NCBI GenBank assembly: GCA_012837285.1 | Contig: DURJ01000153.1 | Coordinates: 1-51,942 of the forward strand | Reading direction: 5' to 3' | DNA length: 51,942 bases | Source: Bacillota bacterium | GTDB taxonomy: Bacteria; Bacillota; DTU030; DUMP01 | Shown here: positions 27,301-35,554 of the stretch, in pieces | Position numbering within the stretch: position 1 is the first letter of the stretch | Layout of the letters: each line of letters starts with the position of its first letter | Made by a program: the position numbers and the translations under genes | The notes under the pieces: generated by a model | Seen by the model: only the letters and a program-made list of their open reading frames with translations | What the model was told of the DNA's origin: nothing | The model's database searches: none

Positions 27301-27594
27301 TCAGTGCCTCCCTAGTTGTAGAGTAACTATGTCTACTATCTGGGCAATAAAGGCTCCCAGAACAGGAATGCTCACCATCTGGCGCAAGAGATAGAGCACC
27401 AGCGCTCCCACCAAAGTAAAGCCCACGGCCATGCCAAAGCCCCGAGCCACCCCAGCCACAAAGTTCAGATACAGCAAACGACGAGTATTTGTTTGTAGGT
27501 CCACATACTCAGCCAAGCGGGCCTTATCGAGAGAATCAGCCAGGCGATCCACTTGGGCTTGCATAAGCTCGACCGGGCTTTGATCCTGAGCCAT
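27301..27594 (-). CDS. DUF5665 small membrane protein
   Basis: Uncharacterised 97-residue protein. A helical N-terminus (VELMQAQVDRLADSLDKARL) leads to EYVDLQTNTRRLLYLNFVAG, the family signature, then two hydrophobic segments (residues ~53-75 and ~78-95). The start used is ATG 27594, following GAGGTGACAGG; an in-frame GTG at 27603 lies in the ribosome-binding region. It is flanked by ileS upstream and yteA downstream with minimal gaps. The family name is recalled from sequence pattern; no function is known to me. Confidence 0.78.
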   Translation of the reverse strand: MAQDQSPVELMQAQVDRLADSLDKARLAEYVDLQTNTRRLLYLNFVAGVARGFGMAVGFTLVGALVLYLLRQMVSIPVLGAFIAQIVDIVTLQLGRH

Positions 27595-27635
27595 TCCTGT
27601 CACCTCTAATGTAGAATGCCCAAACCAGGTCGGCC

Positions 27636-30431
27636 TTATGGCAGGTGTTGGTTCTCAGCTAACACCGCCTGACAACGTGGGCAAACTCCATCCTGAGTAT
27701 CCTCGTTGTACATCCAACAGCGCTCGCATTTCTCACCGGCAGCCAATGTAACCAGACAATGGGCACCGGCGTAGTTCTCAAGTTCGACTGCTGTAGTCGG
27801 TGGCGTTTCACCCGGCTCATGTAATTTCACTTGGGAGACAATAAACAACCCTGGCAGTATGCTCTCGTAGTCCTGCAGCAATTCATGCGTTGAGCTTAAC
27901 GTCTCTGGAAACCAAAGATCTACCCGGGCCATGAGCGAAGTGCCGATTAGACTGCTTTGCCGTGCCTCTTCCAGTGCCTTGGCCACATCAGAACGTACGG
28001 TTAACAGTTGGGTCCAGCGTTGCTCCAGCTTCTCATCCAGGTACTCTGGGTTTGCCTCCGGCCAAGCGGCCAACTGAACGCTCTCTTCTTGTGTGCCTGG
28101 AATATAGTCCCAAATCTCCTCCGCCGTAAACGTGAGTATCGGTGCCATTAACCGTACCAAGGTGGTCAGTATTTCATACATGGCTGTCTGGGCCGACTGC
28201 CGCCTGGGATCATCCGCTTGGCTACAGTAAAGCCGGTCTTTGAGTACATCGAGGTAGAAGGCGCTCATGTCCAGAGTGCAGAAATTGTGGAGTGCATGGT
28301 ACAACAAATGGTATTCGTACTCCTCGTAGGCAGCTGTTACTTTTTCGACTAGCCGGGTTAAAGCCATCAGCGCCCACCGATCAAGTTCGGTCAGGTCTTG
28401 ATATGGTACCCGGTCTTTTTCCGGCTCGAAATCAGCCAGATTCCCTAGCAGAAAGCGGGCTGTATTTCTGATCTTGCGGTAAACCTCCGACATCTGGAGC
28501 AGAATATCTCTTGATACCCGCACGTCCCCTTTAAAATCTGACGATGCCACCCATAATCTTAGCACGTCAGCACCAAACTCGCTGATGATCTCCTGCGGAT
28601 AAATTACGTTGCCAACAGACTTAGACATTTTCCGGCCTTTGCCATCCACAACATAGCCGTGGGTTAGTACCGAACGATAAGGAGCGTGCCCGTTCATGGC
28701 TACCGATGTCAGCAGTGACGATTGGAACCAACCGCGATGCTGGTCACTGCCCTCCAAGTAGAGATCGCAGGGCCACTCCAGCTCCGGCCTAGTGGTTAGC
28801 ACAGCATGATGGCTGGATCCAGAATCGAACCACACATCCATGGTATCAGTCTCTTTGCGAAAGGCTGTACCGCCACACTGAACACAGCGTGTTCCAGGGG
28901 GCAAAATATCCTCGGCTTCATACTGGTACCAAGCGTTGGATCCTTCCCGCCGGAATAGGTCGCGCACAGCGTTTATCGTCTCAGCGGTAATAAGCTCGTG
29001 GCCACACTGCTCACAATAAAATATCGGAATCGGTACACCCCATACTCGTTGTCGAGAAATGCACCAATCCGACCGCTCTCTTACCATGGCGGAAATTCGC
29101 CCTTCACCCCAGGCCGGATACCATGTGACTTCTTGGATAGCATCTAATGCCTGGTCGCGGAAAGCTTCCACCGAAGCAAACCACTGTTCTGTAGCCAAAA
29201 ACAGTATCGGCTCTTTGCAACGCCAGCAGTGCGGATACTGGTGGGTTGTGGTGGTGAAATAAAGCAGAGCGCCACGTTCTTCCAGTTCAGTTACAATGGG
29301 TCCGGTAGCCTGCGTTACAGGAAGCCCGGCAAACTTACCAGCTTCAGACGTAAAAATCCCTTTACCGTTTACCGGGTTTAAAATCGGTAGATTATACTCC
29401 CGGCCAATTTCGAAGTCCTCGAGCCCATGCCCAGGAGCAGTATGCACACAACCGGTACCGGCTTCAAGGGTAACATGATCGCCCAAAATAACCACCGCTG
29501 GGCGGTCTATAAACGGATGCCAGCACTCAATTCCTTCTAATTCCTCGCCTCGAAACGAACCCAGGATTGCCCCGTGGTCACGCTCGATGGTAGACATAAC
29601 CTCGGCGATTAAGTCCTTGGCCAACACAAGATACTCGCCTTCTGACTCCAGCAACACATACTCAAACCGGGGATTTAAACAAATAGCCAAATTAGCCGGC
29701 AGTGTCCAAGTGGTAGTTGTCCAAATGGCAAAACAGATCTTGTCTGCCGGAGCCAGACTGGTTAGTTTTCCCTTAGGGTCCGATTTCAAGGGGAACTTTA
29801 CATACAGTGAATCTGACTTCGATTCCTGATACTCCACTTCGGCTTCTGCCAGCGCGGTTTCGCAAGTGCTACACCAATACACCGGCTTCAGACCCTTGTA
29901 AATGAATCCCTTGGCGGCCATGGCACCAAAAACTTCGATCTGCTTGGCCTCATATGCTGGTTTTAGGGTCAAGTAAGGATCGTCCCAATCGCCCCGAACC
30001 CCAAGGCGCTTGAACTCTTCCATCTGCACATCGACAAAATGGCGCGCATACTCTTCGCAATGGCGCCGGAGCTGTAGCGGTGTAATCTCAGCTCGATCCA
30101 AGCGCAACTTCTTGATAGCGGCGTGCTCAATGGGCATACCATGAGTATCCCAACCGGGCACATAGGGGGTATCGAAGCCGCGCATATACTTATACTTATT
30201 TACAATATCTTTGAGCACCTTGTTGAGCGCAGTACCCAAATGGATATTGTTGTTGGCATAGGGCGGTCCGTCATGAAGGATGAATTTGGGTCGCCCAGCA
30301 GCCTTCTTACGTGCTAATGCATTGATGTTCATTTTTTCCCAACGAGCCAAAATTTCAGGCTCACGCTTGGGCAGATTAGCCCGCATGGGGAATTTTGTTT
30401 TGGGCAGGTTCAGAGTTTTCGAGTAATCCAT
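27636..30431 (-). CDS. ileS: Isoleucyl-tRNA synthetase
   Basis: Class I synthetase charging tRNA-Ile, with an editing domain that clears Val-tRNA-Ile. The HIGH-equivalent motif is NNNIHLGTALNK near residue 62; KMSKS occurs in GRKMSKSVGN near 600. The CP1 editing insert has WTTTTWTLPANLAI. A C-terminal zinc site has CERCWMYN and CPRCQ. The start used is ATG 30431 behind GGGAGGTG, giving 931 residues; the longer frame to 30533 runs into the leader. Expression is controlled by the T-box leader upstream. Position next to divIVA and lspA matches Bacillus. Confidence 0.97.
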   Translation of the reverse strand: MDYSKTLNLPKTKFPMRANLPKREPEILARWEKMNINALARKKAAGRPKFILHDGPPYANNNIHLGTALNKVLKDIVNKYKYMRGFDTPYVPGWDTHGMPIEHAAIKKLRLDRAEITPLQLRRHCEEYARHFVDVQMEEFKRLGVRGDWDDPYLTLKPAYEAKQIEVFGAMAAKGFIYKGLKPVYWCSTCETALAEAEVEYQESKSDSLYVKFPLKSDPKGKLTSLAPADKICFAIWTTTTWTLPANLAICLNPRFEYVLLESEGEYLVLAKDLIAEVMSTIERDHGAILGSFRGEELEGIECWHPFIDRPAVVILGDHVTLEAGTGCVHTAPGHGLEDFEIGREYNLPILNPVNGKGIFTSEAGKFAGLPVTQATGPIVTELEERGALLYFTTTTHQYPHCWRCKEPILFLATEQWFASVEAFRDQALDAIQEVTWYPAWGEGRISAMVRERSDWCISRQRVWGVPIPIFYCEQCGHELITAETINAVRDLFRREGSNAWYQYEAEDILPPGTRCVQCGGTAFRKETDTMDVWFDSGSSHHAVLTTRPELEWPCDLYLEGSDQHRGWFQSSLLTSVAMNGHAPYRSVLTHGYVVDGKGRKMSKSVGNVIYPQEIISEFGADVLRLWVASSDFKGDVRVSRDILLQMSEVYRKIRNTARFLLGNLADFEPEKDRVPYQDLTELDRWALMALTRLVEKVTAAYEEYEYHLLYHALHNFCTLDMSAFYLDVLKDRLYCSQADDPRRQSAQTAMYEILTTLVRLMAPILTFTAEEIWDYIPGTQEESVQLAAWPEANPEYLDEKLEQRWTQLLTVRSDVAKALEEARQSSLIGTSLMARVDLWFPETLSSTHELLQDYESILPGLFIVSQVKLHEPGETPPTTAVELENYAGAHCLVTLAAGEKCERCWMYNEDTQDGVCPRCQAVLAENQHLP

Positions 30432-30454
30432 GCCTGCAGCACCTCCCTGCTGAA

Positions 30455-30481
30455 ATAAAAAATCCCGTCCATTAGGACGGG
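30455..30481 (-). terminator. Regulated terminator of the ileS T-box leader
   Basis: CCCGTCC and GGACGGG flank a TAAT loop (30464-30481) and are followed by ATTTTTTAT on the transcribed strand. It forms when tRNA-Ile is charged, stopping transcription before ileS. Confidence 0.88.
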
Positions 30482-30694
30482 GACTTTCCCGTGGTACCAC
30501 CCAATTGAATGCAAGCCTATTGCATCCTCTCATAGCCGTAACCGTGGCTGCCGGGGTGTCCCTACTCCGATTACTGTTTCAGAACCCAGCTCCCAGGTGA
30601 TTTTCAGCTTTGGCTACCGTACCGGCTTCCACCTAACCCGGTTCGCTGACCGTCAGCCCAAACCTACTCGCCCGTTCATCACTGTTTCATGATT
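30482..30694 (-). promoter_or_regulatory. T-box riboswitch leader of ileS
   Basis: Senses uncharged tRNA-Ile and allows ileS transcription when it accumulates. The conserved T-box sequence TTGGGTGGTACCACGG is at 30489-30504; its ACC-containing bulge pairs with the tRNA acceptor end. About 190 bases upstream form stem I. A candidate specifier codon ATC (isoleucine) lies at 30599-30601 in the context GAAAATCACC, flanked by AGCT on both sides. The mutually exclusive terminator lies immediately downstream. This accounts for the gene-free stretch 30432-30749. Confidence 0.9.
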
Positions 30695-30700
30695 ACGGCC

Positions 30701-30729
30701 ATTATACCTATTCTGGTTACAAAAGTCAA
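30701..30729 (-). promoter_or_regulatory. Sigma-A promoter of the ileS leader
   Basis: TTGACT (30724-30729), 17 bases, TATAAT (30701-30706): near-perfect housekeeping promoter placed just before the T-box leader. Confidence 0.85.
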
Positions 30730-30749
30730 ATGAAAACAACGGTCTCGCT

Positions 30750-31220
30750 TTAGAGGTCATTATTTGCTTTTGCCGACCAGGTGCGACCACGGAAGTAGTA
30801 GTTTAGTCCCAGCATCACAAGAACTGTCGGTACTAGCCGTACTGCCAAAAGAGCCGGTACCGACAAGCCCATGGCGGCAAAAATAGCCGTGTCCTCAATA
30901 ATCGCATGAGACAGGCTTAAGACAATCCAAAGAAGGGTCAACTCGTGCTCGCTCCACTGTCCTTCTTTGACCGAGGCCAAGATAACGCCGGCACTGTAAG
31001 TAAAACCGATGATAAGTCCAGCAACCAAGGGGAGGGCTGCCTGAGGGGGGAAACCTAGCTGTCGGCAGGCTCCGGCCAGTTGTTCCGAGACTTTTTCCAG
31101 CCAGCCAAATTCCGCTGCTATCTCCAGCGTAATTAGCAACGGAAACAGTATGTATGCTATCCGGATCAAAGAAGCCAGGCCAGTGGGCAGGCCTAACTTA
31201 AGAGTCTCAAGTAGCAGCAA
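30750..31220 (-). CDS. Gate-domain (nucleoside recognition) membrane protein, second of a pair
   Basis: Multi-pass membrane protein with the nucleoside-recognition/gate fold also found in sporulation proteins SpmA and SpmB. About four to five hydrophobic segments are visible in 156 residues. The segment AALPLVAGLIIGFTYSAG parallels AAVPLVAGNISGLYAGVG in the upstream partner, and LSHAIIEDTAI parallels LCHSLPQEGAI, so the two look like divergent copies. The start is TTG 31220, eight bases after AGGGGG. The substrate, if any, is unknown. The stop lies about 20 bases from the -35 of the ileS leader promoter. Confidence 0.75.
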   Translation of the reverse strand: MLLLETLKLGLPTGLASLIRIAYILFPLLITLEIAAEFGWLEKVSEQLAGACRQLGFPPQAALPLVAGLIIGFTYSAGVILASVKEGQWSEHELTLLWIVLSLSHAIIEDTAIFAAMGLSVPALLAVRLVPTVLVMLGLNYYFRGRTWSAKANNDL

Positions 31221-31232
31221 AAAACATTCCCC

Positions 31233-31661
31233 CTACAAGATGAGGCTTAACAACAAACCAACGACTACCGCTGTCCCTATGCGGGCTGAAATCACAGCAG
31301 TCACCTTTCCCCTGGCCTGGGCTACTATGGCTCCTTCCTGCGGTAAAGAGTGGCACAGCATTAACATAGCGGCTAGGATAAGCTTCTGTTTGCTGCTCAA
31401 GGACAAAGCCGCCATAGCACCCACACCAGCATAAAGTCCGGAAATATTCCCGGCTACAAGCGGCACCGCTGCTTCTCCCGGTAACGCAAACCAAGCCATA
31501 AAGGGAGAAAAGAATGCTGAGAGGTAGTCCAAGCCACCGGACAAATCTAACCACGTTACCACGAGAATAGCCGGTATCATAACTTTAGCCAACAACCATA
31601 GAACTTTCAAGGCGTTTTTAGAACCTCGAACCATGGCTGGCAGCAACCTCTCCGTTAGCAT
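31233..31661 (-). CDS. Gate-domain (nucleoside recognition) membrane protein, first of a pair
   Basis: Partner of the preceding entry: 142 residues, about four membrane segments, with AAVPLVAGNISGLYAGVG and LCHSLPQEGAIVA. The start used is ATG 31661, because AAGGAGG lies exactly nine bases upstream; this makes it overlap the divIVA 3' end by 44 bases in another frame. An internal ATG at 31634 has only a distant purine-rich site. SpmA/SpmB-like pairs act in spore dehydration in Bacillus, but these are shorter and their assignment to that role is inference. Confidence 0.75.
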   Translation of the reverse strand: MLTERLLPAMVRGSKNALKVLWLLAKVMIPAILVVTWLDLSGGLDYLSAFFSPFMAWFALPGEAAVPLVAGNISGLYAGVGAMAALSLSSKQKLILAAMLMLCHSLPQEGAIVAQARGKVTAVISARIGTAVVVGLLLSLIL

Positions 31662-32124
31662 TCGGCTCTGCCTCCTTACCGTCTACGCTCCTTGTCTCTA
31701 ACAGGGCCATGGCTCCCAGAAGAAGTGCTTTTGTCTGAGCTTTGTACTCTTCCACTTTACCTTGCAGCTCTCTTAATCGAGTGGTTAGCTCAGCTAACTG
31801 TCGTCGGCCCTCTTCTTCCAGAGCTTGGGCGTTGGCTTCAGCCTGGGCTCGAATAAGATCCGCTTCTTTTTGGGCATTAGCCCGTGTCTCGTCAGCGGCC
31901 TTTTGAGCTAATACCAGGGTATTGCGTAACGTCTCTTCCAAGTTCTGGTAACGGTTTGTTTCTTCCTTAAGTCGAGAGATTTCATCTTTAAGGCTAGCAT
32001 TTTGCCGGTACAACATTTCATAGTCTTCCAAGATTTGGTCCAAAAACTCGTCTACTTCCTCCTCACAGTAGCCGCGTAGACGGCGGCGAAACTCTTTTTT
32101 CTGAATGTCCAGCGGAGTAAGCAT
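31618..32124 (-). CDS. divIVA: Cell-division/polarity protein DivIVA
   Basis: Coiled-coil protein that binds negatively curved membrane at poles and septa, positioning division and sporulation factors. The N-terminal lipid-binding domain has LTPLDIQKKEFRRRLRGY and EEVDEFLDQILEDYE; a long coiled coil runs from ~45 to ~140, and a short variable tail follows. The start used is ATG 32124 with AAGGAGG upstream, giving 168 residues; the longer frame from 32172 overlaps proC. sepF lies two genes upstream, as in the Bacillus ylmD-to-divIVA cluster, but ylmG and ylmH are absent. Confidence 0.95.
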   Translation of the reverse strand: MLTPLDIQKKEFRRRLRGYCEEEVDEFLDQILEDYEMLYRQNASLKDEISRLKEETNRYQNLEETLRNTLVLAQKAADETRANAQKEADLIRAQAEANAQALEEEGRRQLAELTTRLRELQGKVEEYKAQTKALLLGAMALLETRSVDGKEAEPNANGEVAASHGSRF

Positions 32125-32155
32125 GGTACCCTCCTTGGTGTTTTCTTTTTGGCAG

Positions 32156-32956
32156 CTATTTCTCCTGTCCAAGCTCAGCGGAACGCTTGGCAGCCGTCAC
32201 CACAGATTCTAACACTAACCCTCGGAAACCGCCTTCTTCCAGGGTAGCTATGCCGGCAATGGTGGTACCGGCCGGGGATGCAACCCTGTCTTTTAGGGTA
32301 CCCGGGTGTTCACCGGTCTCAAGTACCATCTTAGCAGCACCGAAAACAGTCTGGGCCGCCAATGTCTGTGCCACTGGCCGTGGCAGGCCAGCCATGACAC
32401 CGCCGTCGGCCAAGGCCTCAATAAACATATATACATAAGCCGGCGCAGAGCCGCTAAGTCCGGTTACTGCATCCAACAGACTCTCATCCAGCACCACGGC
32501 CCGACCCACAGCCGAGAGCAGTTCTTTAACCCGGTCCACATCGGCCGGCCCGGCATTGGGTCCCTTTGCTATTCCTGCGGCCCCAGCTTGAACCAAGCAG
32601 GGAGTATTGGGCATAACCCTCACTAACCGTGCCGTCCCAGTGTACTTCTGAAGATAGGACAGCGGCAATCCGGCCATAATCGAAACTACCAAGTGCTTCT
32701 TCTCCCACCGACCCGCCAGATCGGCCAAAACAGCCGCTGCCGCCTGGGGTTTCACAGCCAGAAAGACTACCTTACATCTCGCTAGCACATCGGCATTGCC
32801 GGCTGCAGGTTGCACCCCTAATGTCTCTTGAAGATACGACACCCGACTGGAATCGATATCTGATACCCACACTTGCTCCGATAAAACTAAGCCATTACCC
32901 AAAATACCGCTGAGCAAGGCTTCGGCCATGGCTCCAGCGCCAATAAAACCAAGCAT
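32156..32956 (-). CDS. proC: Pyrroline-5-carboxylate reductase
   Basis: Reduces 1-pyrroline-5-carboxylate to proline with NAD(P)H. The Rossmann motif LGFIGAGAMAEALL opens the protein; RVMPNTPCLVQAGA and the signature LSGSAPAYVYMFIEALADGG are further landmarks, with SPAGTTIAGIATLEEGG near the end. The 266 residues are normal. It lies between sepF and divIVA, where Bacillus has ylmG and ylmH; this proC location is known in other Gram-positives. Confidence 0.95.
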   Translation of the reverse strand: MLGFIGAGAMAEALLSGILGNGLVLSEQVWVSDIDSSRVSYLQETLGVQPAAGNADVLARCKVVFLAVKPQAAAAVLADLAGRWEKKHLVVSIMAGLPLSYLQKYTGTARLVRVMPNTPCLVQAGAAGIAKGPNAGPADVDRVKELLSAVGRAVVLDESLLDAVTGLSGSAPAYVYMFIEALADGGVMAGLPRPVAQTLAAQTVFGAAKMVLETGEHPGTLKDRVASPAGTTIAGIATLEEGGFRGLVLESVVTAAKRSAELGQEK

Positions 32957-32980
32957 TCATCTGCCTCCTAACAATAGACT

Positions 32981-33427
32981 CTAACCTAACCACGACCACG
33001 GTTCATCGCTGTCGGCTTCGAATGATTGTAAAGCCATTACTCCAACATTGTTGGGAGCAAAAAGGAAAATCTCACTGCCTACACGCTCCACAGTACCATT
33101 TAAGGCATAGACCGCTCCGCTGACAAAATCCACAATGCGCTGAGCCACTTGAGCCTCTGTTCCTTCCAGATTGACAATGACGGTACGGCGTGCCTTCAGG
33201 TGATCGGTTACGTCACGGGCCTCATCGAAGCTCTTCGGCCGCGTAACCACTACCTTGCCTCCTGCCCCTGGCGCGCTGGGAAGACTCACCACCTTGGGTC
33301 GGCCAAAACTTGTTCTGGCCGGTGCCTGGAAGCCACTACTCAAATCTTCATCTTCAACTACTTCTTCCACCACCGTCTCCTCAAAGCCCATTAGGTTCAG
33401 AATCCTACCCACCAGAGAACCTGCCAT
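32981..33427 (-). CDS. sepF: Cell-division protein SepF
   Basis: FtsZ-binding membrane-associated protein that bundles protofilaments and assists septum formation. The N-terminus has an amphipathic segment (SLVGRILNLMGF), then an acidic linker, then the SepF core from ~65: RPKSFDEARDVTDHLKARR, VIVNLEGTEAQVAQRIVDF and LNGTVERVGSEIFLFAPNNV. The start used is ATG 33427, eight bases after AAGGAGG, giving 148 residues. yggS precedes it, the typical ylmE-sepF pair. Confidence 0.95.
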   Translation of the reverse strand: MAGSLVGRILNLMGFEETVVEEVVEDEDLSSGFQAPARTSFGRPKVVSLPSAPGAGGKVVVTRPKSFDEARDVTDHLKARRTVIVNLEGTEAQVAQRIVDFVSGAVYALNGTVERVGSEIFLFAPNNVGVMALQSFEADSDEPWSWLG

Positions 33428-33445
33428 TTGCACAACCTCCTTACC

Positions 33446-34150
33446 TTACTCTGTGGCTGGATCGGTTCGGCTGCCAAAAATTGCCGTACCCACCCGGATC
33501 ATGGTCGCTCCTTCTTCTATCGCTACCTCGAAATCACCGCTCATACCCATGGACAATTCTTCCATCCTGATCCCAGGCAACTTCAGTTTTTCGGTTTCTC
33601 GAGCCAGTTCGCGTAATTGGCGAAATACCGGCCGTACCTTCTCCGGATTGTCGACATAAGGAGCTATAGTCATCAGGCCGCGCACATTAAGACGCGACAG
33701 GGCAGACATCTTCTTCAGCAACGGCAGTAGCTGCGCCGGTGAAACACCGTACTTGGCTCTTTCACCCGCCACATTCACCTGTACCAGACAATCTACGGTC
33801 CGCTTAGATTCTTCGGCTCGTCTCTGCAAAGTATAACCCAGTCGCAGACTGTCCACTGAGTGAATGAAGTCAAATATCTGTACAGCCAGCTTGGCTTTGT
33901 TACGTTGCAGATGGCCAATAAGATGCCAAGTCGGTCCGGGCGAAATTATCCCCACCTTGCTCAGGGCTTCTTGGATCCTGCTTTCGCCCATGTGCTCTAT
34001 TCCAGCGGCCAGAGCCGCTTGGATTTTCTCCGGCGGTACCGTCTTGGTAACAGCTACCAGACAAACATCTTCGGGCCGGCGTCCACTTCTGGCCGCCGCC
34101 GCCGCAATTTTTTCTTGTACCACTGCTACATTGTTTTCGATCGACGGCAT
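33446..34150 (-). CDS. yggS: PLP homeostasis protein YggS/YlmE
   Basis: Single-domain PLP-binding protein that maintains vitamin B6 and amino-acid balance. The PLP lysine lies in VAVTKTVPPEKI; other signatures are HLIGHLQRNKAK, IHSVDSLRLG, VQVNVAGERAKYGV and ELSMGMSGDFEVAIEEGAT. The start used is ATG 34150 behind AGGAGG, giving 234 residues. A longer frame from 34381 runs back into the HlyD-like gene and is rejected. The ylmE-sepF order is conserved. Confidence 0.94.
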   Translation of the reverse strand: MPSIENNVAVVQEKIAAAAARSGRRPEDVCLVAVTKTVPPEKIQAALAAGIEHMGESRIQEALSKVGIISPGPTWHLIGHLQRNKAKLAVQIFDFIHSVDSLRLGYTLQRRAEESKRTVDCLVQVNVAGERAKYGVSPAQLLPLLKKMSALSRLNVRGLMTIAPYVDNPEKVRPVFRQLRELARETEKLKLPGIRMEELSMGMSGDFEVAIEEGATMIRVGTAIFGSRTDPATE

Positions 34151-34263
34151 ATGATTATTTCCTCCTACTAAAACATACCTTTTCCCATGGTATTCGACAC
34201 TATCCAAAAATTCCCTGCTTTTAACGCGAAAAAACTCCCGCAGCGACGAAAAACGCCGCGCCT
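34151..34263. other. Gene-free segment between the HlyD-like gene and yggS
   Basis: On the transcribed strand, a weak hairpin GCGGCG-TTTTT-CGTCGC follows the HlyD stop (34243-34259), with TTTTTT eight bases later (34229-34234), possibly a poor terminator. Next comes an AT-rich element reading GCAGGGAATTTTTGGATAG and then TGTCGAATA (34188-34218), of unknown meaning. No credible promoter was found. Confidence 0.4.
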
Positions 34264-35484
34264 TTAGAACCGCAGCCCAACAGCAATCTCTGCGCCGGGC
34301 TTGAGCCCAGAAACAACGGCCTGTCCCTTGTCTACAGCCAGAACTCTCACCGGTGTAAAGGACCACTTGCCCTGGTGCCAACGATAGACTCCCTCTTGGC
34401 CGTCTTGATAAGTTAAGCTCTTCTCCGGCACTACCGTCCCCCGCACCTGCTGGTAGATCACCTCCGCCTCCGCTTCCCGAACAGAAGACAATTCCGGCGG
34501 TGCGTTAATCAGCTTCAGTACAGCTACACTTTCGCTTTCCTGGTGCGCTAGCGCCACCACCTTGGCTGATAACTGAACCTGCGTCGCTCTAAGACAAAGA
34601 TCAACCCGGTCATCTAAGGCCAGTAGATCTACCCTCTCCTGGAAACTAACACGGGCAAAAGTCGGCTCTTCCTGGATTATTTTGCCCACCGCGCGGCCAC
34701 TGTCAACATAATCCCCAGCCGAAGCCGGCGCCGGTTTCAAGGGACTGCTTGGAGTCAGGGCCGTTAAAGCCACCTTGTATTCCAAGGGGTCGAACGCGTC
34801 TTCATAACCGTCCAGGCTAACTTCAAACCTCCCGGCCAAGGGCGTCACCACGGGAGTTGTTGCTAGGGCCATTAACTCTTTGGCCTCGGTCTCGGTTTGG
34901 CGCCACTGGCCACCACCGGCAGCTTCTTGATTTAATTGTTCTTTTTCGGTCAGCAAACGTCCTCGCTGCCTTAACAACACTTGCAGCTTATCGTTTTGAG
35001 CTTGCACCGGAGCTGTCTGCTGTTGGGGCCCACCGCTCTTTAGCTCCGCCAGTAGTAGCTGTATTTTTTCGTTCACCTGGATTAAAGTCTGGTCTAACCG
35101 GTGCTGTCTAGCCTGTAGTTCACTTTCCCAGGCAGTCTTTTCGCCCCTGGCTTTTTCCTGGAGCTGTCGGGCCCGGTCCAAAAGTTTAGGATTCAGCACC
35201 TCCCCGACGTTTGTTCCCGCTGGTACCTTCTCTCCTTTTACTACCTTGGGATGCCAAACCCCAGCCTGCGGTGTCACCAAAATAAGCTCACGCCGCAGAA
35301 ACACTGCTTCACCGGAAGACCCTATAGTAACAACGCCTTCCTCAGCCACAGTCCGCCGAACTGTTTTCGCCAGCAGCAATCCTCCCACCACATGAACAGC
35401 GTTCAGCGCAATTACCAAACCCAAGACCGCCATGAAAGCCATTACCGACCAAGGTAAACGTTTTCTTGTTCTCGGGGCGCTCAT
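34264..35484 (-). CDS. HlyD-family membrane-fusion/adaptor-like protein
   Basis: One N-terminal membrane helix (residues ~13-40), then an outer segment with a coiled-coil hairpin (~95-205, rich in Gln, Glu and Lys) flanked by lipoyl-like beta segments, GVWHPKVVKGEKVPAGTNVG before and SAGDYVDSGRAVGKI after. The C-terminus ends in a beta-barrel-like domain with GLKPGAEIAVGLRF. This is the layout of HlyD/efflux adaptors. No ABC transporter or outer-membrane partner is adjacent, so it may act alone in the wall zone. The start used is ATG 35484, eight bases after AGAGGTGG. It is inserted between pgeF and yggS, which are adjacent in Bacillus (ylmD-ylmE). Confidence 0.75.
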   Translation of the reverse strand: MSAPRTRKRLPWSVMAFMAVLGLVIALNAVHVVGGLLLAKTVRRTVAEEGVVTIGSSGEAVFLRRELILVTPQAGVWHPKVVKGEKVPAGTNVGEVLNPKLLDRARQLQEKARGEKTAWESELQARQHRLDQTLIQVNEKIQLLLAELKSGGPQQQTAPVQAQNDKLQVLLRQRGRLLTEKEQLNQEAAGGGQWRQTETEAKELMALATTPVVTPLAGRFEVSLDGYEDAFDPLEYKVALTALTPSSPLKPAPASAGDYVDSGRAVGKIIQEEPTFARVSFQERVDLLALDDRVDLCLRATQVQLSAKVVALAHQESESVAVLKLINAPPELSSVREAEAEVIYQQVRGTVVPEKSLTYQDGQEGVYRWHQGKWSFTPVRVLAVDKGQAVVSGLKPGAEIAVGLRF

Positions 35485-35554
35485 AAGCCAGGCCACCTCT
35501 TTCTGTGAGATCGCCTTTATGTTCTACCCTCTACCATAAATTTCCTTTCGGAAT

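Noticed and set aside
30431-30533. N-terminal extension of IleS into the leader
   Set aside because: It crosses the T-box terminator and core, which are RNA elements; MDYSKTLNLPKTKFPMR is the usual start.
33446-34381. Longer 311-residue version of YggS
   Set aside because: The extra N-terminus runs back into the HlyD-like gene and is not conserved; ATG 34150 has a good ribosome-binding site and the family length.
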